Shown here piece after piece: positions 26,417 to 35,461 of a stretch of DNA of 61,869 nucleotides (positions are counted from its first letter, which is position 1; the number at the start of each line of letters is the position of its first letter). The stretch is from assembly GCA_011390335.1 (NCBI GenBank), contig JAABSO010000025.1, positions 1 through 61,869 on the forward strand. Direction: 5' to 3'. Origin of the DNA: Desulfotignum sp. Its GTDB lineage: Bacteria > Desulfobacterota > Desulfobacteria > Desulfobacterales > Desulfobacteraceae. The notes beneath the pieces are model-generated. The model did no database searches. It was not told where the DNA came from and was given only the letters and a program-made list of their open reading frames with translations. The position numbers and the translations under genes are program-made.

Positions 26417-27248
26417 GCATCACAAGCCCAAAGCCAGATCCGGCATTTTGCTGATCCCTTTTGTGTGCCTGGCTGCAGCCATTGGTCTGTTGTATGCAAA
26501 GCCCCATATTACAGGCAGGCTTTCGCATGCACTCACTGTGCCGGTGCTGAAAGGAGACGGGCCTGAACAGGGCATCATGGTCCATTACCACGAGCGGCCT
26601 CCCTATTATGTGACAGGTCCTTTAGGGGTGTACGGCCTGTGTGCCGATCCGGTAAAAAAAGCATTTTTTTCAGCAGATATTCCTTTGAAATGGGTGAAAA
26701 CACCGGCAGCCAGACAATTGGATGTGTTAAAGTATGACGGTAAAAACAATGCGGTTATCGGCTGGTTCAAAAATCCTTCCCGGGAAAAATTTGCTGTTTT
26801 TTCCCCGTACATTTACCAGGACAGGCCCACTATCGCCCTGGCCCGGGCAGACAACCCGGGGTTGAAGTCGGGCCTGCCTCTGGCAGAAACCGTGAAAAAC
26901 ACCGATCTGGTTCTGCTGCGCAAACAAGGCTATTCCTATGGGGAATTCATTGATGATATGATAGCAGCATACAATCCAAAACAGGAGATTACCACGGCTG
27001 AAAATATCGGTATGCTGAAAATCATCCATGCCGGCCTGGCTGACTATTTTTTCATTTCTGAAGAAGAAGCCAGGGAGCTGATCCGGACATCCGGATTGCT
27101 GCAGGACCAATTCGCCTGTATCCGGTTTGCCGATGTGCCCGGGGGCAATAAGCGCTATCTGCTCTTTGGCCGGAAAACCGATCAGGATATTATTGAAAGG
27201 ATCAATATTGCCATAAGGCAGCACAGGGATTTTCAAAATGAAAGATAA
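26406..27248 (+). CDS. Periplasmic solute-binding protein (SBP family 3 type)
   Basis: 280 aa. A short N-terminal hydrophobic segment (about 13-30) would export or anchor it. The body matches the amino-acid-type binding fold: IMVHYHERPPYYV at the start, VIGWFKNPSREKFAVFSPYI in the middle and a return through LKIIHAGLADYFFISEEEA. No ABC permease or ATPase lies nearby; the neighbours are an MscS channel and a hybrid histidine kinase. It therefore probably acts as the ligand sensor of that kinase rather than in uptake. Confidence 0.8.
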   Translation: MTSKHHKPKARSGILLIPFVCLAAAIGLLYAKPHITGRLSHALTVPVLKGDGPEQGIMVHYHERPPYYVTGPLGVYGLCADPVKKAFFSADIPLKWVKTPAARQLDVLKYDGKNNAVIGWFKNPSREKFAVFSPYIYQDRPTIALARADNPGLKSGLPLAETVKNTDLVLLRKQGYSYGEFIDDMIAAYNPKQEITTAENIGMLKIIHAGLADYFFISEEEARELIRTSGLLQDQFACIRFADVPGGNKRYLLFGRKTDQDIIERINIAIRQHRDFQNER

Positions 27249-27266
27249 ACGCACAGGGAATCTGTT

Positions 27267-29357
27267 TTGACCCACAAACTTGCCACGGCACTGACCGCTG
27301 TTTTTCTTTTGGCCCTGTTTTGTGCTGGTGTGCTTTTGCATGACTTTCACATCCGTAAAAAAGCCCATGCCAGATTTGCATCCCATGCCGGTATCGTGGC
27401 CAATACCCTCTGGAGCCACAACCGAATGGGGGCTTTCCAGTATTTGTCCCTTGCCTGCAGATCCCACAATTATGCATCCATTGTGGTGAGGGATACCAGA
27501 GGGAAAATATTTCAACAGGCATCTGGAGAAGCCCCGGGAAAACTGCAGCAGTTTTTTTCCGTCCTTGGGTTGATACCCCGGGTAACCCTTACCAGTCCTG
27601 TCCGGTATAATGACAAGGTGATCGGGACCCTCCAGGCAACGTGGTACTGTGATACCATCTATTTTGATACGATTATCCTGGTTTTACTGGTGCTGGTGTT
27701 TGTGATTTTTCATTTGTACAGGGGACTGGTGCATGAAAAAAAAGTACTGGAAGACCGCGTTGTTCTCCGCACCAGAGAATTATCAGATTTAAACACAAAC
27801 CTGCAGCAGGAGATAAAGAAACACAAAGAATCCCAGGAAGCCCTTCAGAAAAGCGAAGAAAGATACCGGGCCTATTTTGAAGAAAATATTGCCGGTGCAT
27901 ACATTTCCAGCCCTGCAGGGCGGCTGATCTCATGCAACCGGGAATATCTGCGTATTTTCGGGTTTTCAGATATGCGCCAGGCACTTGACACTCCTTTGAC
28001 CGACATCTACACGACCAAAGCAGACCGGGAAAAATTTTTAGAAATTTTGTTGAAAAACGGCCGGGTCTCCGGCCATGAAACCACGTTTAAGAGAACAGAC
28101 GGTACCCTGATTCATTTGATCGAAAATGCCGCAGCAGTGTTTGATAAAGATGGGAACCTGCACCATATCCGGGGATTTTTACTGGATGTCACAGAAAAGC
28201 GCTCCCTGGAGTCCCGGCTGATCCAGACCCAGAAAATGGAATCCATCGGCAGGCTGGCAGGCGGTGTTGCCCATGATTTCAACAACATGCTCAACGTCAT
28301 TTTGGGGCATACAGATCTGGCCCTGGACAAGGTGGACCCGTCTGCACCGCTGAACAAAAATCTGCAGCAGATCCGCAAGGCTGCTACCCATTCCGCAGAC
28401 ATTACAAAGCAGCTGCTGGGGTTTGCCAGAAAACAGACCATATCTCCCAAAGCCCTTGACCTGAATGAAACAGTGGAAGGGATGCTTAAAATGCTGCGCC
28501 GCCTCATCGGTGAGGATATCGACCTGCTGTGGCAGCCTGCCAAACGCCTCTGGTCCGTGAAGATAGATCCGTCCCAGGTGGACCAGATCCTTGCCAACCT
28601 GTGTGTAAATGCCAGGGATGCCGTTACAGATACGGGCAAGATCACCATTGAAACCGGCATGAAAACCTTTGATGCATCCTATTGTGCGGATCATCCAGGT
28701 TTTCTCCCCGGTGACTTTGTTCTGCTGGCAGTCAGCGACAACGGCTGCGGCATGGACCCGGAAACACAGGCCAATCTGTTTGAACCGTTTTATACCACCA
28801 AAGGCACAGGAAAAGGCACAGGCCTGGGCCTGTCAACGGTGTACGGCATAGTCAAACAGAACAAGGGGTTTATCAATGTGTATACCGAACAGGGGAAAGG
28901 CGCCTCCTTTCATATTTATCTGCCCCGCCATGGGGATGAAACCCGGCAGACACCAGAGATTTCTTCTGCACACATGCCCTTTGGAAACGGGGAGACCATC
29001 CTGATTGTAGAGGATGAAAATGCCATTCTGGAACTGCTTGAAACAATGCTGTTGCAGCTGGGTTACTCAGTTATTACCGCATCTTTGCCCAGCCGTGCCT
29101 TGGCGCTGGCCAGGGCCCATGACGGCCGGATTCACCTGCTGATCACCGATGTGGTCATGCCGGAAATGAACGGCCGGGAACTGGCCAGGCAGATCACAGC
29201 CCTTTATCCGAAAATAAAGCTGTTGTTCATGTCGGGATATACCGCCAACGTGATCGCCCACCAGGGGGTGCTGGACCAGGGGGTGCAGTTTATCCAGAAA
29301 CCCTTTTCCATGCAGGAGATCGCTGTCCGGGTAGATACGGCATTAAAGCAGCAATAG
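27267..29357 (+). CDS. Hybrid histidine kinase: periplasmic sensor, PAS, kinase, receiver
   Basis: 696 aa from TTG 27267, with an AGGGA element upstream. Membrane helices at about 5-25 and 130-152 enclose a ~100-residue periplasmic domain. A PAS domain follows (about 190-310), then the phospho-acceptor His near residue 336 (GGVAHDFNNMLNVI), an ATPase domain with DNGCGMDPET and GTGLGLSTVYGIV, and a C-terminal receiver with the acceptor Asp near 628 (LLITDVVMPEMNG). No separate output regulator is adjacent, apart from the sigma-54 activator 3.5 kb upstream. The preceding binding-protein gene ends 18 nt earlier, so the two probably work together. Confidence 0.93.
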   Translation: MTHKLATALTAVFLLALFCAGVLLHDFHIRKKAHARFASHAGIVANTLWSHNRMGAFQYLSLACRSHNYASIVVRDTRGKIFQQASGEAPGKLQQFFSVLGLIPRVTLTSPVRYNDKVIGTLQATWYCDTIYFDTIILVLLVLVFVIFHLYRGLVHEKKVLEDRVVLRTRELSDLNTNLQQEIKKHKESQEALQKSEERYRAYFEENIAGAYISSPAGRLISCNREYLRIFGFSDMRQALDTPLTDIYTTKADREKFLEILLKNGRVSGHETTFKRTDGTLIHLIENAAAVFDKDGNLHHIRGFLLDVTEKRSLESRLIQTQKMESIGRLAGGVAHDFNNMLNVILGHTDLALDKVDPSAPLNKNLQQIRKAATHSADITKQLLGFARKQTISPKALDLNETVEGMLKMLRRLIGEDIDLLWQPAKRLWSVKIDPSQVDQILANLCVNARDAVTDTGKITIETGMKTFDASYCADHPGFLPGDFVLLAVSDNGCGMDPETQANLFEPFYTTKGTGKGTGLGLSTVYGIVKQNKGFINVYTEQGKGASFHIYLPRHGDETRQTPEISSAHMPFGNGETILIVEDENAILELLETMLLQLGYSVITASLPSRALALARAHDGRIHLLITDVVMPEMNGRELARQITALYPKIKLLFMSGYTANVIAHQGVLDQGVQFIQKPFSMQEIAVRVDTALKQQ

Positions 29358-29408
29358 GACATCGCTGCAGTTTGCCGGCACCAGTCAGGCTTAGGGTGAC
29401 ATGCAGGG

Positions 29409-30725
29409 TTAATTATAAGATCCCCCATCGCACTGTGGATCATAAACACAATATTGGTTGCGTCCAATGGCTTTTGACCGATACAGTGCCTTGTCTGCCA
29501 TGGCCACCAGGATGTCTTCAGATGCGCCCTGTTCCGGGATATATGTGGCGATACCCAGACTCAGGCTGACATATCTGCTGACAGGTGATGTGTTGTGTGG
29601 AATGTGCAGATTATGTATGGTAGAGCGGATTCTTTCCGCAATTACTTCAGCCCCCTGGATGCCGGTGTTGGGAAGAATTGCGGCAAACTCTTCTCCGCCG
29701 TACCGTGCCACAAGATCACTTGAGCGGCAGACATTTTTATCAATTGCAGCAGCAACCTTTTTAAGGCAGTCATCTCCAGCCTGATGGCCATATGTATCAT
29801 TGAAATGCTTGAAAAAATCCAGGTCGCAGAGGATGAGTGACAACGGACTTTTATCGCGGATATGCCTGTGCCATTCATTTTCCAGGTACCCATCAAACTT
29901 GCGGCGGTTGGCTATTTGTGTCAACCCATCCATCTCAGACAGGGCGGTTAATTTCTCATTGGCTTTTTTTAATTGTTGTTCCGCTTTGACAGTATCCCGG
30001 ATATCAACAGCATACCCGTTAAAGCCGTTTGTTTTGCCCGAGTCTGTATAGCTGATTTTGGCAAAACACAGTGCCCATATATAAGCAGGTGTACCTTTGC
30101 GTTTCAGTTGGCATCGGAACCGTGCAACTTTTTCGGTTTCAAAAAGTGCAACCATAAATTCTTCAGCCCTGCGAAGATCAAAAAAGACCTGGGTTGCAAA
30201 ATCGGTTACCTGACCGATTATCAAATCAGCGGATTCATATCCCAGCATCCATGCAAATTCCGAATTCGCTTCAGTGATGCCGCCCTCCATGTTCACATGA
30301 AAAATGCCGATGGGCGCGACCTGGTAAATCTCTTCAAGATGGGCTATCTGCTGCTGTAAACTATCCTGGTGCTGCACCTGTCCGGGAATTTCTCTTGCCA
30401 GAATGGCATGGCCGCAGGTTTCGTTATGCTGATTGATAATGGGGGAATAATACATTTCACAGGCAAGGGATTTGTGGTTTTTGCCTGCACAGCAGACAGA
30501 GGTCACAACCGCCTGTCTGGCCCGGGTCAGATCTTCTATATTTATGGGAATACAGGTGTCCAGACTGCAGCCGATCATATCATCTTCTGAATACCCGAAG
30601 AGTTCTGTTGCACCGGTGTTCCAGGAAGTGACCTGAAAATCCAGGTTTGTTTCCAAATAGCCAAGCCGGGCCTGGCCGATAAGGTTTCCCAGTGCAAGAA
30701 TTCTGTCAAACAGTTTAATATCCAT
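29409..30725 (-). CDS. PAS-PAS diguanylate cyclase
   Basis: 438 aa, no membrane helix, so probably cytoplasmic. Two PAS domains (about 10-125 and 130-260) precede a short coiled linker and a GGDEF domain. The active-site signature is GGEEF near residues 342-346. The inhibitory I-site RSSD lies five residues before it, so product feedback should work. The protein makes cyclic di-GMP in response to a ligand or redox signal sensed by the PAS domains. It converges on the hybrid kinase gene, and its regulation is not evident. Confidence 0.93.
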   Translation of the reverse strand: MDIKLFDRILALGNLIGQARLGYLETNLDFQVTSWNTGATELFGYSEDDMIGCSLDTCIPINIEDLTRARQAVVTSVCCAGKNHKSLACEMYYSPIINQHNETCGHAILAREIPGQVQHQDSLQQQIAHLEEIYQVAPIGIFHVNMEGGITEANSEFAWMLGYESADLIIGQVTDFATQVFFDLRRAEEFMVALFETEKVARFRCQLKRKGTPAYIWALCFAKISYTDSGKTNGFNGYAVDIRDTVKAEQQLKKANEKLTALSEMDGLTQIANRRKFDGYLENEWHRHIRDKSPLSLILCDLDFFKHFNDTYGHQAGDDCLKKVAAAIDKNVCRSSDLVARYGGEEFAAILPNTGIQGAEVIAERIRSTIHNLHIPHNTSPVSRYVSLSLGIATYIPEQGASEDILVAMADKALYRSKAIGRNQYCVYDPQCDGGSYN

Positions 30726-30803
30726 AACAGGCAGAAATTGTGTAATTTATAATTGCGTGATCCTATGCAATTTTTTTAAATTACACAAGAACGAAATCTG
30801 CTG

Positions 30804-31319
30804 TCACAATCTTTTGTCCGCCGCTTCAATACCGCATTCATCCGGATGTTCAAAACAGTTTTCCACTTCGCTGCGCAGTACCGACCGGGTGTCTGCATAT
30901 CTTACCACCAGCCAGTATCCGATACTCATGGCAAACACCAGGGCAGCAGTTGCAAAAATATAATCCGGAGAAACCACTGTAAAATCAAGGATGATCACTT
31001 TCCGGGCAATGGCCATAAGGGCTGTGGCCATGACAATCTTTACATGAATAACATCATCCCTGAGATAAATGGTGATATTGATGAATATCTCAATGGCGAT
31101 CAGAACCGCCATAAATGCCCCAAAGGTAGCCAGGATATCGCTGATGTTCATGAGCATGACAGGTGGTGCGCGCAGTTTTTCATAGATTTCCCAGGCCACA
31201 TCCACCACCCCCCAGAGGATTACCAGGGTCATCAGGACTGCCAGGCAGCGGACACTGAAGCGTATGAGAATCCGCATCTTCTGGATTAATGGTTCATTCG
31301 GGTTGAACATATCATCCAT
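30804..31319 (-). CDS. PsiE-family membrane protein
   Basis: 171 aa with four hydrophobic helices (about 18-42, 60-80, 88-110 and 115-138). The segments RAPPVMLMNISDILATFGAF, AIEIFINITIYL, HVKIVMATALMAIARKVIIL and FATAALVFAMSIGYWLV match the PsiE phosphate-starvation family. The molecular function of PsiE proteins is not known. The hydrophilic tail (SEVENCFEHPDECGIEAADK) holds two cysteines. It starts 23 nt after the end of the EF-hand gene on the same strand. Confidence 0.85.
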   Translation of the reverse strand: MDDMFNPNEPLIQKMRILIRFSVRCLAVLMTLVILWGVVDVAWEIYEKLRAPPVMLMNISDILATFGAFMAVLIAIEIFINITIYLRDDVIHVKIVMATALMAIARKVIILDFTVVSPDYIFATAALVFAMSIGYWLVVRYADTRSVLRSEVENCFEHPDECGIEAADKRL

Positions 31320-31342
31320 AATTCGACATCCTCGTTCTGTTT

Positions 31343-31456
31343 TTAATCCTTATGCTGCATCCCCATGCCCTTGTGCATTTCTTTGAACCGATGCCATTCG
31401 TCATTGTTCAATCGGCCGTCCATGTCCGTATCCAGCAGATCAAATGTTTTTTTCAT
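31343..31456 (-). CDS. Single EF-hand miniprotein
   Basis: 37 aa from ATG 31456, chosen because GGAGG lies 9 nt upstream; longer starts would run into the neighbouring membrane-protein gene. It contains one clear calcium-binding loop, DTDMDGRLNNDEW, with Asp, Asp, Asp and Glu at the expected positions. The rest is a short Met- and His-rich tail. One EF-hand cannot form the usual pair alone, so it may dimerise or bind a partner. A longer reading frame exists upstream but is poorly supported. Confidence 0.55.
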   Translation of the reverse strand: MKKTFDLLDTDMDGRLNNDEWHRFKEMHKGMGMQHKD

Positions 31457-31524
31457 TTTCAGTGCCTCCATGATGGTATCTGCATTGTTGATTCTGTTTT
31501 TAAATGTGGTGATGAAAAACAATA

Positions 31525-31917
31525 TCAGCGGGAAAACCGGATGGTTAGGCCGGTTACAACCCCCCAGACCCAGTTGTAAACAACCACCAGAAGGGGGGTC
31601 CACATGCCCAGATCCATGCCGGCAAACCCTTTGCCGGCCACATGGGGAAAAATGTAAAAAAGCTGGACCGCTGTGGGGAAAAGGCTCAGCAGGCTGCCTT
31701 TAAGCAGGAACCGGGATTTTAAAAACGGCAGGATGAACAGCAGTCCCCAGATGCCGCCCCACACAATTCTCGGATACAGCCACGAAGGTGTCAGCGCCGG
31801 TGCAATGGATACGCCAAGCAACCGGGCAATACCCTGTTCTCCAAACTGCCATGCCACAAGGCTGTTGGCCAGGGCTCCCAGGCACCCGGCTGAAAAGCAG
31901 ATCAGCAGGTTTTTCAT
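31525..31917 (-). CDS. Four-helix membrane protein, unknown function
   Basis: 130 aa with four hydrophobic segments and a first helix of Gly/Ala type (LLICFSAGCLGALANSLVAW). YPRIVWGGIWGLLFILPF and a TPLLVVVYNWVWGVVTGL C-terminus suggest a small integral membrane protein found as a conserved hypothetical in related bacteria. There is no charged active-site motif. It lies between the DUF4010 and EF-hand/PsiE genes, all on the minus strand. Confidence 0.7.
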   Translation of the reverse strand: MKNLLICFSAGCLGALANSLVAWQFGEQGIARLLGVSIAPALTPSWLYPRIVWGGIWGLLFILPFLKSRFLLKGSLLSLFPTAVQLFYIFPHVAGKGFAGMDLGMWTPLLVVVYNWVWGVVTGLTIRFSR

Positions 31918-31998
31918 GATGGACAGATCCTTTGGATTTTTGGTATGTGAAATAATCCATGATACGGCAAAATCTGGTATAATGCAAAAAAAATCAGC

Positions 31999-32907
31999 CT
32001 ACAGCAGGACCAGTGCCACCAGACATCCAGGTACCATGGCAGCCAGCATCAGCAGGGGCAGTTTGAAATGGTCTTTAAACCCGGCAATGAACGCAAATAT
32101 GACCCCCTTGACAAGGGTATTGGTCAGACAGGCCAGGATAATTCCAAGAACCGCCACCTCAGCGGCCAGATCCTGTCTGGCAGACCGGGATAGAGAAAGG
32201 ACATTATTTTTTTGTTCTCTTGCAAACCGGGCCAGACTGAAGGTGACGGCGGTGGAAGAGACCAGCCCACCGCCGATGGCGGTTACCAGCCCCCCTTTTT
32301 TTTCTCCGGCAATCTGGATGACCACATATCCCAGAAAAGAGATGCCTGAGATCAGCACCACCATCCACCAGGTCCAGTATGGATTCAGGGCCTCCCAGGG
32401 GCCATATCCTTTGTTTGGCAGCAACGGCAGCAGTACCAGAGAAATAACCAGCAGCTTGACACCGGAAAAAAAATCTTTGGGGGTAATCTTTCTGAGCCAG
32501 GAATGCAGCACCGGTTTGATTCCGAGCAGGGAGATGACCACCACCGTCACCCCCATTGCCGGAATCGGATGGCCAAAGGCTGCCCAGGATGCCAGAACAA
32601 ATGTCAGCATCATGGTAAAGGCGGTAGTGGTACCCACATCCTTGTTTGCCCGAACCTCCAGGATGTGTGCGGCAATGATCAGGGCACAGACCCCGAGAAA
32701 TCCTGCCACGATAAACCAGGGGGTGATTTGCTGCGACACCAGGGCGGTCACCCCGCTCAGCAGTCCGATGAGGCTGAAGGTGCGGATGCCGGCAATACGC
32801 TCTCCTTCACTTTCTTCCCGGTCGCTCCAGCCCCGTTCAATGCCGATCAAAAGACCGATGGCCAGTGCTGCAAATAGTGTGCGTACCAAGTCGTAGGGAG
32901 ATTCCAT
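31999..32907 (-). CDS. MgtC/SapB-family (DUF4010) membrane protein
   Basis: 302 aa from ATG 32907, chosen for the AAGGAG site 6 nt upstream; an earlier Met would overlap the preceding gene. About nine membrane helices. The N-terminus (LFAALAIGLLIGIERGW, then RIAGIRTFSLIGLL) is the MgtC-like signature with its conserved Glu-Arg, and the C-terminal half corresponds to DUF4010. Such proteins are linked to magnesium or pH stress, but the transport role is not settled. The Mut7-C gene lies immediately upstream. Confidence 0.85.
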   Translation of the reverse strand: MESPYDLVRTLFAALAIGLLIGIERGWSDREESEGERIAGIRTFSLIGLLSGVTALVSQQITPWFIVAGFLGVCALIIAAHILEVRANKDVGTTTAFTMMLTFVLASWAAFGHPIPAMGVTVVVISLLGIKPVLHSWLRKITPKDFFSGVKLLVISLVLLPLLPNKGYGPWEALNPYWTWWMVVLISGISFLGYVVIQIAGEKKGGLVTAIGGGLVSSTAVTFSLARFAREQKNNVLSLSRSARQDLAAEVAVLGIILACLTNTLVKGVIFAFIAGFKDHFKLPLLMLAAMVPGCLVALVLL

Positions 32908-32908
32908 G

Positions 32909-33658
32909 TCACTCCTTTCTTGAGAAAATGCCAAGGCGCGAGAATGTGTTTTTCATGGCACCATAATGGGAGCCTTTCCAGAAAATATTCCGGCATTGGG
33001 GACATTGCAAAAAATCAAAATAATACTTTTTGGTTCTGGGCTCCAGAAGATGGATTATATTATTCTTGTTAACCGGCACAAGCTGCCTGTTGCATGCGGT
33101 GCACCGTGAAAAAAAAACAATCAGGTGCTGCAGCCCGAAAAATTCAACCACCTCCAGAACCTGTTCATAGGGTAAATTGGACCTGATACGTCGGGCAAAC
33201 ACAATTTTTTTGCGTTTCAGCAGCAAGGTATCCCGGGTCAGAACAATACGGGATTGGGCCTGGGCAATATCGGCTATTTCATCATCAGAATAAGAGGAGG
33301 AGCAGGCAACATCAAAGCCAAGCAGGATAAGCAGCCGGCCCAGTTTGAGCACATTCACATCGGCAACGAATTTGATGCAGTCCAGGGGCACCGGCCGCAG
33401 CATGGAAGGAGACAGCACACTGAACGGCGCCAGGACCGCATGCACCTGCAGCGTCCCTGGTGCCGCCGGAACAAAGGAGAAATCAATCTTTCGCCCCTCG
33501 AACCGGATGCCTCCCACTTCTGTATGGGGAATGCCCAAAGATTCAATAATATCCTTGGCAGAGGCTCTGCGTGCCAGAGAATACGCCAGCGGGCGGCCTT
33601 GATGGTTTTTTGCCAGAAAAAAATCAAATGACGGATCAGGCAGTACCAAAATTTTCAT
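32909..33658 (-). CDS. Mut7-C RNase-domain protein with N-terminal ubiquitin-like domain
   Basis: 249 aa from ATG 33658 (MKILVLPDPSFDFFL), which has AGGGGAT upstream; a start 20 codons earlier has no ribosome site. The first ~85 residues fit the Mut7-C ubiquitin-like domain. KFVADVNVLKLGRLLILLGF starts a PIN-like RNase core with acidic residues (ADVN, SDDEI, LTRDT). A C-terminal zinc ribbon has CTACNR and CPQCRN. It probably cleaves or processes RNA, though bacterial members are little studied. Confidence 0.88.
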   Translation of the reverse strand: MKILVLPDPSFDFFLAKNHQGRPLAYSLARRASAKDIIESLGIPHTEVGGIRFEGRKIDFSFVPAAPGTLQVHAVLAPFSVLSPSMLRPVPLDCIKFVADVNVLKLGRLLILLGFDVACSSSYSDDEIADIAQAQSRIVLTRDTLLLKRKKIVFARRIRSNLPYEQVLEVVEFFGLQHLIVFFSRCTACNRQLVPVNKNNIIHLLEPRTKKYYFDFLQCPQCRNIFWKGSHYGAMKNTFSRLGIFSRKE

Positions 33659-33914
33659 TCGAGATCCCCTGGATTTTCCACTGCCACCACCATACCACTC
33701 CAAAAAATCAGGCTGCATCCATGTTGATCAAAAACACCGCCACCCCGCTGGAGAACAAAACCACCGGAAGCAGATATAAAATTCCTTCCATTCTTCTTCA
33801 CAATGCAGTTTGTATTTTACAAATAAGATGGGATACAATACCATAATAAACGACAAAACTATAACAAAACCACAGGCTGAACACATAACTATCTTCAGGA
33901 ATGAGGCATCATTA

Positions 33915-34253
33915 ATGTTTGCAGAATTTACCCCGGACGGATTTACCTCCCCCATTGCGGGGATTGAAATGAAAACCCTGGTTTACGGAGAAAAAACCCT
34001 GCTTGCCCGGTTCCATCTCAAAAAAGGCAGCGAACTGCTCTCCCACACCCACCCCCATGAGCAGACAGGGTGCCTGATTTCCGGCAGGATGCGGCTGCAT
34101 ATCAACGGCAGGGCATTTGAGGCATGGCCCGGAGACAGCTGGGCAATCCCCGGGGATGTGGAACACAGGGCCGAGATTCTGGAGGACAGCGTGGCAATTG
34201 AGGTGTTTTCACCGGTGCGCAAAGAATACCTGCCGGCGGATCAGGGGATGTAG
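33915..34253 (+). CDS. Cupin-domain protein
   Basis: 112 aa from ATG 33915 behind GAGG; longer starts exist but give an extension foreign to the fold. A single beta-barrel cupin is visible: SHTHPHEQTGCLISG provides the first metal-binding motif (HxH and Glu), and PGDSWAIPGDVEHRAEI the second with its His. Small cupins of this type bind a metal and may be isomerases, dioxygenases or sensors. The nitrilase gene starts 45 nt downstream on the same strand, so the two may form a unit. Confidence 0.85.
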   Translation: MFAEFTPDGFTSPIAGIEMKTLVYGEKTLLARFHLKKGSELLSHTHPHEQTGCLISGRMRLHINGRAFEAWPGDSWAIPGDVEHRAEILEDSVAIEVFSPVRKEYLPADQGM

Positions 34254-34298
34254 AGCCGGCTGCAGATCATTACACCCAATACAGCACAGGAGATGGTA

Positions 34299-35072
34299 AT
34301 GAAGGCAAGTGTATGTGAGCTTCCCAATGACTGGACAGACAACCCGGCCATGATCCAGGCTTTGAAAGACCATGTAAAGGAAAACAACACCAGGCTGCTT
34401 CTTTTGCCGGAAATGCCTTTTTACAGATGGGTGACAGGAACCGGCACACCCGATGCCCGGACATGGCAGAACGCTGTTGCCTCCCATGACAAATGGATCA
34501 GCCGGCTTGAGATGTTTGATGTGCCCATAATAGCCGGGACCAGGCCGGTGATGGAAAACGGGGTATGCAAAAACATAGGATTTGTCTGGACCCGTGAAGC
34601 CGGGGAGCAGCCGGTTCATGAAAAATATTATCTTCCCGATGAAGAAGGTTTCTGGGAAGCTTCCTGGTATGCAATGGGCAATGGCAGGTTTGATGTTTTT
34701 GAAACCAGTGGTATAAAAATAGGATTTCTGATCTGCACGGAATTGTGGTTTACCCAGCATGCCCGGGACTATGCCAAAGCTGGCATACACTTGCTGTTAT
34801 GCCCCAGGGCAACCCCTGCCGGATCGTCAGAAACCTGGCTTGCCGGGGGCAGGGCCGGGGCATGGATTTCAGGTGCGTACTGTCTTTCCTCCAATTTCAA
34901 CGGCCCCAATACAAAAGAGATGGACTTTGGCGGAACCGCCTGGGTTACAGAGCCGGACGGCGGCACTGTCCTGGGAAAAACATCCGGCAGATCACTGTTT
35001 TTGACCCGTGATATTGATCTGCAGGCTGCCGAGGATGCCAAGAAAACCTATCCAAGATATGTGAAGGAATGA
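34299..35072 (+). CDS. Carbon-nitrogen hydrolase (nitrilase superfamily)
   Basis: 257 aa from ATG 34299, preceded by AGGAG; an ATG two codons earlier is also possible. The catalytic triad is visible: Glu in LLLLPEMPF (about E38), Lys in VHEKYYLP (about K109) and Cys in LICTELW (about C146). It should hydrolyse a C-N bond in an amide, nitrile or carbamoyl compound; the exact branch is unclear. The upstream cupin may act on the same compound. A tRNA gene follows. Confidence 0.9.
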   Translation: MKASVCELPNDWTDNPAMIQALKDHVKENNTRLLLLPEMPFYRWVTGTGTPDARTWQNAVASHDKWISRLEMFDVPIIAGTRPVMENGVCKNIGFVWTREAGEQPVHEKYYLPDEEGFWEASWYAMGNGRFDVFETSGIKIGFLICTELWFTQHARDYAKAGIHLLLCPRATPAGSSETWLAGGRAGAWISGAYCLSSNFNGPNTKEMDFGGTAWVTEPDGGTVLGKTSGRSLFLTRDIDLQAAEDAKKTYPRYVKE

Positions 35073-35239
35073 TAAAAAATTACCCCGGTTTGCTGTATGC
35101 CACATGGTTATCGCCTGAAATTTCTATTGTCGTAATAGGAACGCCTGCATTTATTGATGCATTCTGTAAATTGTTCTCTTGACCAATGGCAAAAAAAGGG
35201 GTAATTATGTAACCTACATTGGTTATAATGGCTGTCACC

Positions 35240-35314
35240 GGGCGGTTAACTCAGCGGGAGAGTGCTACCTTCACACGGTAGAAGTCACAAGTTCAATCCT
35301 TGTACCGCCCACCA
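35240..35314 (+). tRNA. tRNA-Val (anticodon CAC)
   Basis: A full cloverleaf can be drawn. Acceptor GGGCGGT pairs with ACCGCCC. The anticodon stem CTACC/GGTAG holds loop TTCACAC, giving anticodon CAC. The T-arm is ACAAG-TTCAATC-CTTGT. Discriminator A and an encoded CCA end the gene. A TATAAT box at 35224-35229 lies at the right distance upstream. Confidence 0.95.
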
Positions 35315-35397
35315 TTCCCTTCCTCCAAGTAAAACACTGGTTTTTCCTGGTTTGTGCCTATTGGTTGGCACGGCAAACCGGGTTCATTAAATTTTTA

Positions 35398-35445
35398 TTG
35401 ACAATCCAAAAGAATAAATGTTAAGTGATATTTATTATCATTTAA
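35398..35445 (+). promoter_or_regulatory. Promoter and PerR/Fur-type operator of perR-katG
   Basis: TTGACA (35398-35403) is a good -35 box. Downstream lies an inverted repeat at 35421-35445: TTAAGTGATA, 5 nt, TATCATTTAA, with 9 of 10 positions symmetric. This resembles Fur/PerR boxes and covers the -10 region, so the encoded regulator could repress itself and katG. Confidence 0.7.
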
Positions 35446-35461
35446 TATCAGGAGGCTTTTT

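Noticed and set aside
35179..35424. 81-codon frame covering the tRNA
   Set aside because: The sequence folds as a complete tRNA-Val, so the frame is accidental.
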